Part shown: positions 22,776 to 33,584 of the stretch, piece by piece
Position numbering within the stretch: position 1 is the stretch's first letter
Layout of the letters: each line of letters opens with the position of its first letter
Assembly: GCA_944470555.2 (NCBI GenBank)
Contig: OX104129.1
Coordinates: 83,350,820-83,414,819, forward strand
Direction of reading: 5' to 3'
From: Heterobilharzia americana
Lineage: Eukaryota > Platyhelminthes > Trematoda > Strigeidida > Schistosomatidae
DNA: 64,000 nt
Made by a program: the position numbers and the translations under genes
The notes under the pieces: generated by a model
What the model saw: only the letters and a program-made list of their open reading frames with translations
Databases searched by the model: none
Told to the model about the DNA's origin: nothing

Positions 22776-23640
22776 TTGGACAGGGACAGGGACAGGGACA
22801 GTGGGATGATTCCACTCCACATGCTGCATTTGATTCACTGTTATTGTTTTGCATTCAGTAACCAGTCTAGAAATCACTCTGATTATTTCAGTTACTTTGA
22901 GATCACTGCCAGTATCCGCAAGACAACATATTCACTCTCAGTGAGATATACACTTCTGTGGTGAAAATGAGAGAATTATTATGATGCTGAATAAGCTAGA
23001 TCAGTCTGAAACCAGTTTTTAATAGGCTTAGTCAACAGTATTCAGTTTCACTTACTCGGTAGGCTAAAATATGCATATGCATTTAACAGCGTTTCACGAC
23101 CTACTGGCACATTGGTCATGACAGATTAGAGAAGATTTGTAGTTGAGAATGAAGATGGTAAGTGTTTGATATTCTGTAAGCTTTAAGGATTCTTTTCTCT
23201 CTTTCCTGAATTACGTCCAGTTTTCCCGTTGCCTTCATTCGTGTGGATTTTCCTTCAGAATTTTCTGTGTTCCCTGAAAAATGCCTCATTTCGTCACTAC
23301 TTTTATTATTATTATCATCATCATTATTTTTCGGCATACTACCAAGATTTCTTAACTTCATATAGTTGTTAAGTTTCTCCTATTGACCAGTAATTCTACT
23401 TTACAAACTTTTATTCTCCACAGCTATAAGTGTATGTATTTTTGGTCAGTATTGTTCAGTACTGGAGCTATGTTGCGATGACTGTATGGAATTTATTGAA
23501 ATGGTGAGGTGCCACTGAATCCCTATGTTCCACTGGGAACCCAAATGACAAGTAAAAGGGATAATGTTAAAAGACAGGGAAGAATTAGGTCTGCAATATT
23601 CATCCATTGTTTACTCGAAATCGATTGCTGTATATAAAAT

Positions 23641-24610
23641 GAAAAGCAAATGAAACTTCGCATCGAAATATTTGACATTGGTAATTTCGTTGCTCCTAAT
23701 TGGGATTTCTTCGTGAATTTTTAATAACTGTATTTTAAGCAAGTACTCAAGCTTCATGTATTGTTTCAATATGTAGATAATGATCAATACTTATTGCTTA
23801 TTTAATACTTTGTGTGAAGGTTTACAAATTGATTGATGCGTTTTGTTTTGACAGTGACTCATCAACTACATCAATGAACATACTGGTTCGTCCGATTATC
23901 AAAAGATCGGGAGTTAGCAACACCATAATACTGGGATATTCATTGACAAGATGACCACTTTCAACACTGAATGGATTTTTGCATAAAAAGCTTATAAATA
24001 TGTCTTCAGTTAGCTTTTTCTGTATGAATCACAGAGAATCGATAATGATGCTGTCATGGAGTATAATGATTCCTTGGTGAAACGAAGTTGCTTGAAGTAT
24101 TGATGAATTCTTGTGTCTCGACTTCTTATCGTTAGCACTCATCTTGCCATATAGACAGTTTACAAGTATAACCAAAACATCTGGTTCCAGAGTTAACTCA
24201 AGATTTACTAAACTACAGGTGTTCGAATCAATATTCAGTGCATAGTAAATAACAAACTAGTTTAATTGTGTTCAGTTATCTTATCAATTTTCTAATCATG
24301 TGGAAAACAACTTATGTTCCTATTGTTCATTATTATGGATAAAAATCAGAAGATATTTGAATCATTGTAAAGGTCATTTCCAGTGGGTTACCTTCCCTGT
24401 CATTATTAAATAGACTTCAACGAGGTTTTTTGGAGCTAAAAATATTTTGACCTATATGAAATATGTTAAAAAAACTCTTATAGAATATGCTAAATAGCTG
24501 GAAGTACTGTGCATAAAAGGTTCTTAAACTAATCATGATGCCATGGAAAGAATTTGAAGAAATAAACATTGTTACTGATGAATATAATATCAACTTTGAA
24601 ATAGTGGATG
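23641..24610. other. AT-rich spacer
   Basis: Unique-looking sequence. A minus-strand frame at 24623-24417 (68 codons) has no recognisable feature. No repeat seen. Confidence 0.4.
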
Positions 24611-24614
24611 GTCT

Positions 24615-25165
24615 TAGTTGCATTGTGTTCCCTAAGGTGGACTATTTAATTGTCAAGATTTCATTGTCTTTCTGGACGACATCATCAGCACTAACTTCAA
24701 CATAAAGTGACCTGTCAATATCTCTCCGTCAGTGACTTTGTACCCAGCCATGATAAACTGGTTTGTGATTAGTTGTTTCCTTCGATTGTTGTATCATTAA
24801 CTGTAGAGATTTTCCTACTGGCTGCCTGTTCCTCTGCTTCACTTCTGACTTTCCCATCGTCTACCATTTTTCTTATTGCTTGATGCATTGAGTCTATGTC
24901 TATACATCGACTGATTGCTGACTGACTCATGTGAATGCCATGCTTGTAGGAATTCTCTGATTTTCTTTGTGTTTCCTCTCTCCATCCAATATTTCTACAT
25001 TGTCGAAATTCCATTCATATCCATAGTTGTTATCCACATGCATTGAGTGATGAGTGATGAAATGTCGCATGTGACGTTTAATAGCCAACTGGCGTTCATG
25101 TAAGTGACAAAGGCGAAGAGGATAACCAGTCTGTCCAATGTAGTGTTGGCTATATGTATTGACTG
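24615..25165 (-). mobile_element. PLE (second type) 3' part, left arm of a palindrome
   Basis: Reverse complement of 25925-26410, with further PLE sequence beyond the arm. On the minus strand it reads the end of a GIY-YIG domain, then the WNFDNVEILDGERKHKENQR equivalent and 3' noncoding sequence ending GAACACAATGCAAC. The same 81-codon secondary frame (MEFRQCRNIGWREETQRK) appears identically in all three copies (here, 26016 and 46950), showing high similarity. Confidence 0.8.
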
Positions 25166-25254
25166 GTCACAGGAGTGCAACAAATTTCATGTTGTCTAGT
25201 CCTGAGTGCAGACCGAATTTTATCGATCCTATTTCCAATGTGGCAACTAAGCTA

Positions 25255-25480
25255 GGAAGCTCAGCATCGCGGTGCACATTAGTAGATGTTGGTTGGTTGG
25301 AGGCAGTTGACAGGAAGCCCTGTTCGAACTAGGCTTCGTGCTTTTTGGCACTCGTCAGCAAGGCGTATCTGCAACCTCTACAGAACTGATGTCCCGCCTG
25401 AGATTCAAACCCGCATCACACAGTTGGTTGCACTCTCGTGACCAATCAATGCATGTAAGCCAATCGTACAAGAGGTCAAT
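25255..25480 (-). mobile_element. tRNA-headed SINE (family 3) with hammerhead-like core
   Basis: Minus strand: the B-box region GGGTTTGAATCTCAG, then GCAGATACGCCTTG and core CTGACGA (25352-25358). Stem II is perfect, GTGC-CAAAAA-GCAC (25351-25338). Then comes GAA with stem III GCCTAGTT, which has lost the full palindrome seen in the partner. The 3' part reads CAGGGCTTCCTGTC and GCCTCCAACCAACC. It lies head to head with 25487-25660. Confidence 0.72.
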
Positions 25481-25486
25481 CGCGGC

Positions 25487-25660
25487 CCGAACGGCTCAGT
25501 GGTAAAGTCACTGACTACAACACTAGGTGACGCTGGTTCGAGTCTCGGGCTGGTTATCAGTTCCGTCGAGGTTGCAGATACGCCTTGCTGACGAGTGTCA
25601 AAAAGCGCGAAACCTAGGTCGAGCAGGGATTCCTGCCGATTGCCTCCAACCAACTAATAT
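25487..25660 (+). mobile_element. tRNA-headed SINE (family 3) with hammerhead-like core
   Basis: The A-box-like region GGCTCAGTGGTAAAGTCACT and B-box-like GGTTCGAGTCTCGGG form a clear tRNA-like head. Then come core CTGACGA (25588-25594), stem II GTGT/CAAAAA/GCGC (pairs with wobble), GAA (25609-25611), palindromic stem III ACCTAGGT (25612-25619) and C17 at 25620. The strands expected to form stem I (CGCCTTG and GAGCAGGG) pair poorly. The resemblance to a type I hammerhead is strong in the core and weak in stem I. Confidence 0.72.
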
Positions 25661-26410
25661 CTACCAGTGTTGACTATAGTTATTGTAGCCGATTTTGTAT
25701 CCTTTCGTCTGCATAACAGTGTTTGGAGGGAATTTGTTGGTTTATGAGCTGCATCAACTCCATGTGGTCTCAGGAATCTTGTTGTGATCCCCGATATATT
25801 CTTTATGGACTGTAAGATGATGCATTTGTTAATTTCCGGCGATAACCTTACAGTTGGCGATTTACGGAAAAGGCATCTTCCAATAAAGTTTAGCTGGTAG
25901 CGGTTCTTCTTTACAATAGACGTCATTTACATGAACACCAGTTGGCTATTAAACGTCACATGCGACATTTCATCACTCATCACTCAATGCATGTGGATAA
26001 CAACTATGGATATGAATGGAATTTCGACAATGTAGAAATATTGGATGGAGAGAGGAAACACAAAGAAAATCAGAGAATTCCTACAAGCATGGCATTCACA
26101 TGAGTCAGTCAGCAATCAGTCGATGTATAGACATAGACTCAATGCATCAAGCAATAAGAAAAATGGTAGACGATGGGAAAGTCAGAAGTGAAGCAGAGGA
26201 ACAGGCAGCCAGTAGGAAAATCTCTACAGTTAATGATACAACAATCGAAGGAAACAACTAATCACAAACCAGTTTATCATGGCTGGGTACAAAGTCACTG
26301 ACGGAGAGATATTGACAGGTCACTTTATGTTGAAGTTAGTGCTGATGACGTCGTCTAGAAGAACGATGAAAGCTTCACGATTGAACGACCTATCTCACTG
26401 AGAACACAAT
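25660..26410 (+). mobile_element. PLE (second type) fragments, right arm of a palindrome
   Basis: 25925-26410 is plus-strand PLE 3' sequence matching 46900-47345. 25654-25926 also holds an opposite-strand PLE piece: on the minus strand FLRPHGVDAAHKPTNSLQTL, a conserved region just upstream of the GIY-YIG domain (compare THKPTNSLQTLLSRPKD at 46.7 kb). The two pieces meet head to head at about 25925. Confidence 0.78.
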
Positions 26411-26640
26411 GCAACCAAAATAATAAAATTATTTAACTGCCCGTAAACCTCCAAAATCAATCCCTCAGTTATAACGTTAGGCGTTAAAATCGAAGACAGA
26501 CAACCCTGGTCAACAACGACTTTTCGCTGAATAACATTTTTGTATAAATCTCAGCGTGTTTAAAATGAATAATTCCAGAGTTTTACACTGAAGTCTGTTT
26601 TCAACTTATCCAGGAAAATGGTCAGAAACTTCACTATCGT
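26411..26640. other. Unassigned sequence
   Basis: No recognisable feature. Confidence 0.4.
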
Positions 26641-26642
26641 AG

Positions 26643-27032
26643 ATGTACACTACACATGGAAAACGGTGTAGTTCATTTCATTTTCCTGTGGATGTCCTGA
26701 AGGTATCTATGGGATCCTGTGTTAACAAAACAAAAGCGGTGATTGTATGTTTTAGTTCTTTTCTGATAGTCACTCGTTTTTGGCCAGCACTGACTTCAAG
26801 TATGGTGATCGAGAAACCGTTTCATATGACATCTGTTGGTACGAAACCAACGATGGACACATTACGTTGCTGTTGGCCATCTTTGGAAAGGGTTGGTGGA
26901 GGATTGCTCCCATTTGTGAAGAAAACGCCTGAACTCCGGCAACACATCAGTAAAAGTTTGAATAAGTGTTCGCCTCACTGGGAACTAGAATCAGGCTGTA
27001 GTGGAGCATCTGTGTGCCTAACTGGAACATAA
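26643..27032 (+). CDS. Unidentified 129-codon open frame, possibly a decayed coding remnant
   Basis: Unlike other frames here, this one is not an obvious part of a repeat that I can place. It is 129 codons, fairly high in GC for the region, cysteine- and serine-containing, with VKKTPELRQHISKSLNKCSP near the end. A second frame downstream (about 27140-27260) reads PQPKVNKSQWMYAILSQLTD. I cannot name a family, see no catalytic motif or signal peptide, and cannot exclude chance. It could be an exon or a degraded transposon gene. Confidence 0.2.
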   Translation: MYTTHGKRCSSFHFPVDVLKVSMGSCVNKTKAVIVCFSSFLIVTRFWPALTSSMVIEKPFHMTSVGTKPTMDTLRCCWPSLERVGGGLLPFVKKTPELRQHISKSLNKCSPHWELESGCSGASVCLTGT

Positions 27033-27049
27033 GAACGTCAAATGTGCAT

Positions 27050-27930
27050 TCACTGAAAAGATTCGGAAGTGTTTAAGTGAAAGTCACTCAAATCCGCTTT
27101 GTCAAGAGGCGTAGAATGATACTCAACCTGCTCTTGTAACAGAGATAAAGAAAGTCGGTGCCCCACAACCAAAGGTTAACAAAAGCCAATGGATGTACGC
27201 AATCTTATCACAACTGACTGATGTGAGAAAACATGTCCAAAATGAGTGTAATAAAAATGGGTGGGGGGTGGGGCGATAAGAAAGACTTGAATTTAATAAG
27301 GGTTTTCCTAGTGATCAGGAGCAATTGTAGATACGAAAAGAGGAAGAGGTGCAGAAAGCACCAGAATTAGATGATACTGAGCAACTATTGAGGTTTTAGT
27401 AGGCATACTGGCCAGAAAAGAGTAACGGTAGTCAGAACAATAACGAAGAGAATGTACCCATCATAACATCTTGGGATAGTTCATTACAATGCCAAGCAGA
27501 ACATTTTGAAGAGCAGTTCAACTAGTCTTTAGCTATGCTCCTGTTTTTCAGCATCAGGCACTAACCGGAATGCGATGCAGGTGTCAGTTCCTCAACACTT
27601 TCCAAAGCTGACTGAGACGGTTGTTTGCAGTGTGAAGCGGTGTAGAGCAGCAAACATCGGATGGTCAGACACCAATAACTTTTAAGGCGGGACATAGGAA
27701 ACTAGTGAGCAGAGTAGCTTATTGAAATAAGGGTTGCTTCTTTCAGGCTGATCTATTCTCCTTATCATTCCAGTCTATAGGACAGGAGACAAGTCCTTTA
27801 GGGACAAAGATAGGAGGATTTGTTTAAATAACATCGTCTCCAGGATTCTAGGGTTCATATATGTATGACCCATAACCCACAACTGTGTCAGATGTTGCAA
27901 CGATACTTTCGATTTGCCGTTAATTTATTA
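27050..27930. other. Unassigned sequence
   Basis: Mixed-frame sequence with stops in all frames. No element ends seen. Confidence 0.4.
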
Positions 27931-27934
27931 TTAT

Positions 27935-29123
27935 TATTTTTCCCTTGGGTTCCTAGTGGAACATACAGCTTCAGTAGCACGCCTCCATTCCACTATGTTC
28001 CCTGAAATCTTTTGAACCTGTCGCCACGACTGCCCATAAGCTCTCATTTCTCCCTCATAATATCTCCTCCATGTCACCCTCACCTCACAAGCCCAACTCG
28101 TCATTTCCCATCGGGGTTCAACTCGAGTGCCTGGCCTGATGCCTGATGTCCCCAGTCGGCCTTCTCAGTGAATGCCCAATCAATCTCCACTTCCTTCTGC
28201 AGATATGTTGAGTGATAGGTTGTTGGTTGGTTCGTTGCCAGTCAGCCAGTCAGAGTTCCTTGTTGCTTATTCTTATTATTCTAGCCATCTGATCTTCAGT
28301 GTCAGTATCGAGCGTAGGCAGTTGTTGATGAATGTCTGTAGTTTATTGGAAATCCCTTTCGTAACGCACCAAGTCCCTCTACCATCACGTAGAAGCAATG
28401 ACTAGACTGACGTTGATGCTGAAAATCCGGATCTTGTTCTTTGTGCTGAATACAGAAGATCTCCACACTGGTTCGGGCCTGATGAATGCCTGTCTTGCTG
28501 TCTGGCTGACTGTGACATCCTCGTCTGTGCCTGTGCCGCCTGTAGTTGAAACAGTGTTGCCTAGGAGGGTGGCTGAAAGAGACTACCTCCTTTAGGTTTC
28601 TCCCGTTCATGGTGATTGGAGCTTGTTGTTGTCGTTGGTGGTGGTGGTGGTGGTGTTGTTTGGATATGATCATCACCTCTGTCTTCTAAACATTACTTGA
28701 AGTCCCGTCTACGCTGCCCTGCCCTGCCTCTTCTGTCAACTTGTTAGTTCTTGAGGTCTGTAGATTTTCAAGTTTGTGCAACATCAGACAGAAGTCATCG
28801 GCGAAATCCAAGTCTTCTAGGTTCTTTTCTGCGGTCCAGCGTATCCCCCTCTTCTTGCTCTTCACGGTTCATTGCATGATCCAGTCCACTATGATCAGGA
28901 ATATCATGGGGGATGGTAGACAACCTTGTTTCACTCCTGTCTTTACTTCAAAAGCGTCAATGAGGTTTCTTTCCATTGTGAATTACTTGGCATGTGGCGT
29001 CTTTATATAGCTGTTGAATGAGATTGATAAAGATTCGTGGTATTCCGTAGTGTTGAGGCAACTGCCTGCCAAATTACTTCACGGTCGACGCCTTTACAAA
29101 GTCAGTGAAGTTGATATACAGGA
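27935..29123 (-). mobile_element. 5'-truncated RTE copy
   Basis: Minus strand. The tail (TTATTATTATTTTTCCCTTG) leads to the 3' end, then the C-terminal region, the His/Gln spacer (QHHHHHHQRQQQ read at 28660-28620), the FADD region around 28800, motif B around 28925 and motif A decayed near 29090. It ends there. Frameshifts separate the pieces; no TSD was found. Confidence 0.85.
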
Positions 29124-29154
29124 GGAAATTTCCTGACCTGAATTGCTAGATGAG

Positions 29155-29290
29155 CTCCTACGTGGATGCTTGGGTACTAAAACGCCTATCCTGGATTCCT
29201 CTACTAGACACCAAGATCAATATAATATCATGAATATCCGGCAGTATATAGGCATACTCATAGGAACACATCTACCAACTAGGGAGGAGT
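29155..29290 (+). mobile_element. Degenerate Sm-alpha-like fragment
   Basis: AAAACGCCTATCCTGGATTC resembles the GAAATGCGCATCCTGGATTC segment of the Sm-alpha-like SINE, in the right order with the following CTACTAGACACC. The hammerhead 5' half is not recognisable. Confidence 0.4.
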
Positions 29291-29469
29291 GATTACGCCC
29301 TGTGTAGCAACAGGAAATTACAATTATCATCACAATAATATAAAATACCTCAGCTTATGAGAAGGAAAAATGAAATGATCACACTTCAATGGAGTATTAA
29401 TAAGACAGACCTCATATGAAATCAAAGTTAGGAAAACTGAACACCGAATAGTTTCCATCTGATTCATTT

Positions 29470-29690
29470 TGGGGGTTTTTGGGGATTTAGTGATTTCCCA
29501 AGCTCGTATTCATCTTGGATTGTTGTTAGTTGAACGAATACTAGAAACCTGGGAACACTGGACAGCTTTTTCTCCCCACTAGTATCGGACTCCTCAGCAG
29601 TGCGCACATATGACCCCGCCAACGACCAATGTCAGTCAGTGATGAATACCCACTTCAAATCAACAAATCCTCACAAACACCTCTTGAATG
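29470..29690 (-). mobile_element. SINE family 2, 3' part with decayed hammerhead
   Basis: Minus strand: GTGCGCACTGCTGAGGAGTC, loop GATACTA, then GTGGGGAGAAA in place of GGACGAAA, then AGCTGTCCAGTGTTCCCAGG. Stem I and the CTGAGGA core are kept. Stem II and the GAAA element are damaged. The tRNA head is truncated. Confidence 0.7.
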
Positions 29691-29989
29691 AATTCATTTA
29701 TTACTCATTGTTGATTACCTTTGAGAAGGGATTTTCGAAGTTCTAATGATGGTCAAGCTATGCCAGTTATAGATCTACAATCCATGAGCTGAGGTCAAAG
29801 GGTGGAATTCGATACCATCAAATTCATTCAGAAACGCTTTGAAGCACACAAAGAACATTTTATTCCCTAGGTTCACTTTGTTTAGGTGAGACTATAAACT
29901 TTAGTTTCAGACGTGAACACAACTTATATAAACTGCTTAATTCTCATGATTCCTGTTCTATTGATGGCTGTGTATTAGAAAATGTTACA

Positions 29990-30800
29990 AGTGTGGTTTA
30001 TCTCCAGTCCTTCCATTCCTTACTAATTTCCAAGATAATCTTCCGCCTAACCTACTACTTTAGGAATTTGGGAGTATCTGGTACAACTCAGCCTCTTCCC
30101 TGGCGTTTTATAAGCCTCTACATCTTACCTGTCCTCCTCTATTGTTCCCCTTTATTTTTCCTGGGTTACTGAAAAAAAGACTTTGCTATACTGTGTAGAA
30201 CTTTGAAGATTGACAGCAGAATTAGTGGTGGTGTGACTCTAAACCTTCTAATTGAAACTGTTGTGAACAAACATATTCACTCATGTAACCACCTTGAGGA
30301 GTTATTTCATCAGATGACCAACATCCTCTTCACTCAAATCGTTGTGTGTCGGTCATCTGGAAAGACAAGGAGCAAGTACATAAGATTTTATCCATGCACT
30401 ACTTAGTATAAAATCTTTACACCACCGTACGTATTTAGCTTGTCTCCTGTGTGATGAAGAAAGTATTAGAAATGTACTGACTAGTCAACTTATGTTCTTC
30501 AAAGTAAACTAACTGAAGATGATGATGATGATGATGATGAACAGTTTACTATTGTACGTATTATGAATCTAATTGCTAATATGATTGTCTATCTAAATTG
30601 ACTATGCATTTTGAAGTAAGTTGTAGATTGAATGAATATTCTTATCTTTTCTTCATGTAATTTCTACTTATCTCATTTTATTATGAATACATATACCCTA
30701 TCTCTATCCAATTGACGCTATATGACATGCTGAAAATTCTGTAGAGTATTCACGAAACAGCTTTCAGAATAAATCCATCATTATTATTATTACTATTATT
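29990..30800 (+). mobile_element. Third non-LTR family, RT C-terminal end and 3' tail
   Basis: Frame-broken plus-strand translation gives LPWRFISLYILPVLLYCSPL, then GLLKKRLCYTV, then after shifts HPLHSNRCVSVIWKDKEQVH. This pattern is typical of the RT C-terminus of CR1/Jockey-type trematode elements (recalled resemblance only). The 3' end AACAGCTTTCAGAATAAATC with an ATT-rich tail fits a non-LTR terminus. The last part overlaps the 177-bp direct repeat. Confidence 0.55.
30515..30540. repeat. (GAT)n short microsatellite
   Basis: About eight GAT units. Confidence 0.9.
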
Positions 30801-30916
30801 ATTGGTATTGTTATTGTTATTATAGTTTCATTCTACATATACACATGCACATACAGATTGATGTAATGAAAGCACTTTTGATAGGAAATATTATCACCTA
30901 TCAAACGTAATGCATT
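30740..30916 (+). repeat. 177-bp direct repeat, copy 1
   Basis: Begins TGTAGAGTATTCACGAAAC and ends AACGTAATGCATT. It recurs at 31865-32041 with few substitutions, mainly in the internal ATT-rich tract. The two copies flank the RTE at 30917-31864. Confidence 0.93.
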
Positions 30917-31864
30917 CTTTATTATTATTATTATTATTAGTCCCTTGGGTTCCTAGTGGAACATAGGGCTTCAGTAGCACGCCTCCAGTGACCTCTGTTC
31001 TCTGAGATCTTTTGAACCTGGTCCCACGACAGCCCAGAAGCTCTCATTTCCTGCTCGCACGACCTCCTCCATGTCACCCTCACCACGGACACATAAGTCG
31101 TCGCTTCCCATGGAGAGCCCACTCTTACATCTGGCGTGAAGCGTGATGTCCTCCGTCGGCCTTCTCAGTGCATGGCCCATCCATCTCCACTTCCTCCTGC
31201 ATATTTGTTGAGTGATAGGTTCTTGTTTGGTTCGTTCCCAGAGTTCCTTGTTGCTTTTCTTTTCTGGCCATCTGATCTTCAGCAGCGAGCGTAAGCAGTT
31301 GTTGATGAATGTCTGTAGTTTATTGGAAATCCCTTTCGTAACGCGCCAAGTCTCTGAACCATACAAGAGCACTGACTTGACGTTGGTGTTGAAAATCCGT
31401 ATCTTGTTCCACATGCTGAGTGCAGAAGATCTCCACACTGGTTTCAGGCTAATGAAGGCCTGTCTTGCTTTTCCGATTCTGACTTTGACGTCCTCGTCCG
31501 TCCCGCCTGTAGTTGAAACAGTGCTTCCTAGATAAGTGAAGGAGGTTACTTCCTTTAAGTTTCTCCCGTTGACAGTGATTGGAGTTTGTTGTTGATGGTG
31601 GTGGTGCGGTATCTTCATCACTTCTGTCTTCTCTATATTCACCTGAAGTCCCGTCTTCGCTGCCTCACCTCTTCTATCAACTTGTTAGTTTTTGCCTGCA
31701 GATCTTCAAGTTTATGTGACATTAGGCATAAATCATCGGCGAAATCCAAGTCTTCTAGGTTCTTTTCCGTCGTCCAGTGTATCCCCCTCTTCTCGCTGCC
31801 TACTGTTTGCTGCATGATCCAGTCCACCACAATAAGGAATATCATGGGGGATAGTAGGCAACCT
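30917..31864 (-). mobile_element. 5'-truncated RTE copy between 177-bp direct repeats
   Basis: Minus strand, one of the better preserved copies. A 223-residue frame (31642-30971) runs from the spacer (KIPHHHHQQQTPITVNG) through FTYLGSTVSTTGGTDEDVKV, SETWRVTKGISNKLQTFINN and WRWMGHALRRP to the end. A second frame (31878-31639) holds LDFADDLCLMSH. A frameshift near 31660 separates FADD from the rest. The copy stops within RT motif B (CLLSP), where the second direct repeat begins. Confidence 0.9.
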
Positions 31865-32041
31865 TGTAGAGTATTCACGAAACAGCTTTCAGAATAAAGC
31901 CATTATTATTATTATTACTATTATTATTATTATTGTTGTTATTATTATAGTTTCATTCTACATATACACATGCACATACAGATTGATGTAATGAAAGCAC
32001 TTTTGATAGGAACTATTATCACCTATCAAACGTAATGCATT
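31865..32041 (+). repeat. 177-bp direct repeat, copy 2
   Basis: Partner of 30740-30916. Confidence 0.93.
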
Positions 32042-32727
32042 TTAGACGTTTCTTATTATTTTCAACCGGTTAGTGAGATAGATTCTTTCTAATAGGAAGA
32101 TGTTGATCTAGTTGGATATTATAAATTTCAGTATACTGTCACCTTAATAAAACTATGAATGATAGAGATAGAGAGATTTGTGTAAAAACAACACAATTTT
32201 ATTTGCCATTCATTAAAAACACATTTAACACAGTAATGAATATCATTTATATAATAATCAAATTTTTATTTTGGAAGTTACCAGAAATCAATCCTATTTG
32301 ATTTATCTACTAAAACAGTAAAAGTGATTAATTCGTTAGTAACATTTTGAATAGAAACATGAATGGAACATTGAACATTGAATGAATTAAGCGCTCAAAT
32401 TAACTGCTAGTTATGTCATTGAATAATGAATGAACAATTGTCATCATTTTATTATTTGTTTCTCAATTATATAAGTTATGAATATTATTTATTTAATGGG
32501 TAAATTATCATTTTTTTTTCAAAAAATCATGAAATCCCAACCTGATTTGAATACCTACAAAACAATAGTCTGGGATATATACAGGTGGATAGATCATTTA
32601 ATTGGAAACTTACTACATTCATTTTAGTGTTCAGTAAATAGAACATCAATTTTCAGAGTTTATAGAAGAGGACTAATAGATTTTGGAAACATTCTACATG
32701 ATTGTGATATCTATATAAAATAATATG
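32042..32727. other. Strongly AT-rich spacer
   Basis: No coding frame or repeat recognised. Confidence 0.5.
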
Positions 32728-33200
32728 ACAGAAGAGGCAGCGATGACGAGACTTCAAGTGAACGTAGAGAAGACAGAGGTGATGATGACATCCAACCAAT
32801 GCCACCAACAACAGCATTAACAACAAGCTTCGATCACCATAAACGGGAGAAACTTAAAGGAAGTAGCTCCTTTTACCCACCACGTAGGCAGTATCGTTTC
32901 AACTACAGGCTACACAGGCACAGACGAGGATGTCAAAGCCAAGACAGTCGTTCATTAACCTGAAACCAGTATGAAGATTTGCACTCAGCATAAAGCATGA
33001 ACAAGATCTGGATTTTCAACACCAACACCAACACCAATCAAGTCAGTGCTTCTATGTGATAGTTGAGAGACTTCGCGCGTTACAAAAGGAATTCCCAACA
33101 AACTACAGACAGAAGAGAGTGCACTGGAGGTGTGCCAGTGAAGTGGTATGTTCCACTAAGAACCCAAGGGACAAATAATAAATAATAATAATAATAATAA
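32728..33200 (+). mobile_element. RTE 3' fragment with internal deletion
   Basis: Starts in the RTE region just after FADD (AGGCAGCGATGACGAGACTT), runs through the spacer and TGTCAAAGCC region to CAACAAACTACAGAC. It then jumps to the last 60 bp (AGAAGAGAGTGCACTGGAGG), ending GAACCCAAGGGACAAATAAT plus AAT repeats. Confidence 0.82.
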
Positions 33201-33580
33201 TGATAATATAGAATTATATTGTGTCGAATGTAATGAAATAAAGATTTAGTTTCATTAACTATTGAGAAATTATATTGTAATCCCTCTTGATTATAGTGAA
33301 AATGTTTGAAAGTTCTTTGAGTTGATATATGAAGTGAACGGGTACATAATAATAACAGATAGGTAAACAATGCTAACGCGATGAGACACCCCATGTGAAT
33401 AAGAATAGTAACTGTTCTCCCTCAAAACTGTATACTTCACTAAGCCAAGAAAAGCTCAGGTCGTAAAAACCAGCCTGTGACTGTTAGAAAGATACTTTAT
33501 TCAACAAAAATTTATCATTCATCTACAGTTTTCATGAATATATACAATGACTTATTTTGATTTGTTAAATGTAGGGTAAA
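33201..33580. other. AT-rich spacer
   Basis: Nothing recognised. Confidence 0.45.
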
Positions 33581-33584
33581 CTAT

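Larger units (their letters stand above)
20176..23636 (-). repeat. Large inverted duplication, right arm (empty site)
   Basis: Reverse complement of 6328-13144 without the RTE at 7795-11136. It contains, in minus orientation, the PLE (20176-21700), the uninterrupted old RTE copy (about 21795-22775) and the unassigned 22780-23636 part with the GGGACA minisatellite. The junction around 22170-22183 carries the target sequence once. Confidence 0.93.

Noticed and set aside
22752..22964. RDRDRD-containing frame that could suggest an RS/RD-domain protein
   Set aside because: The RD run is a translation of a short GGGACA minisatellite in noncoding duplicated sequence.
24769..25014. 81-codon frame repeated identically at 26016 and 46950
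   Set aside because: It overlaps the PLE nuclease end in another frame. Identity comes from recent copies; the PLE frame is the one that matches a family.
30740..32041. LTR retrotransposon (two 177-bp direct repeats as LTRs)
   Set aside because: The interior is a truncated, minus-strand RTE with its own tail, and the repeats lack TG...CA ends and any LTR-type gag or pol.
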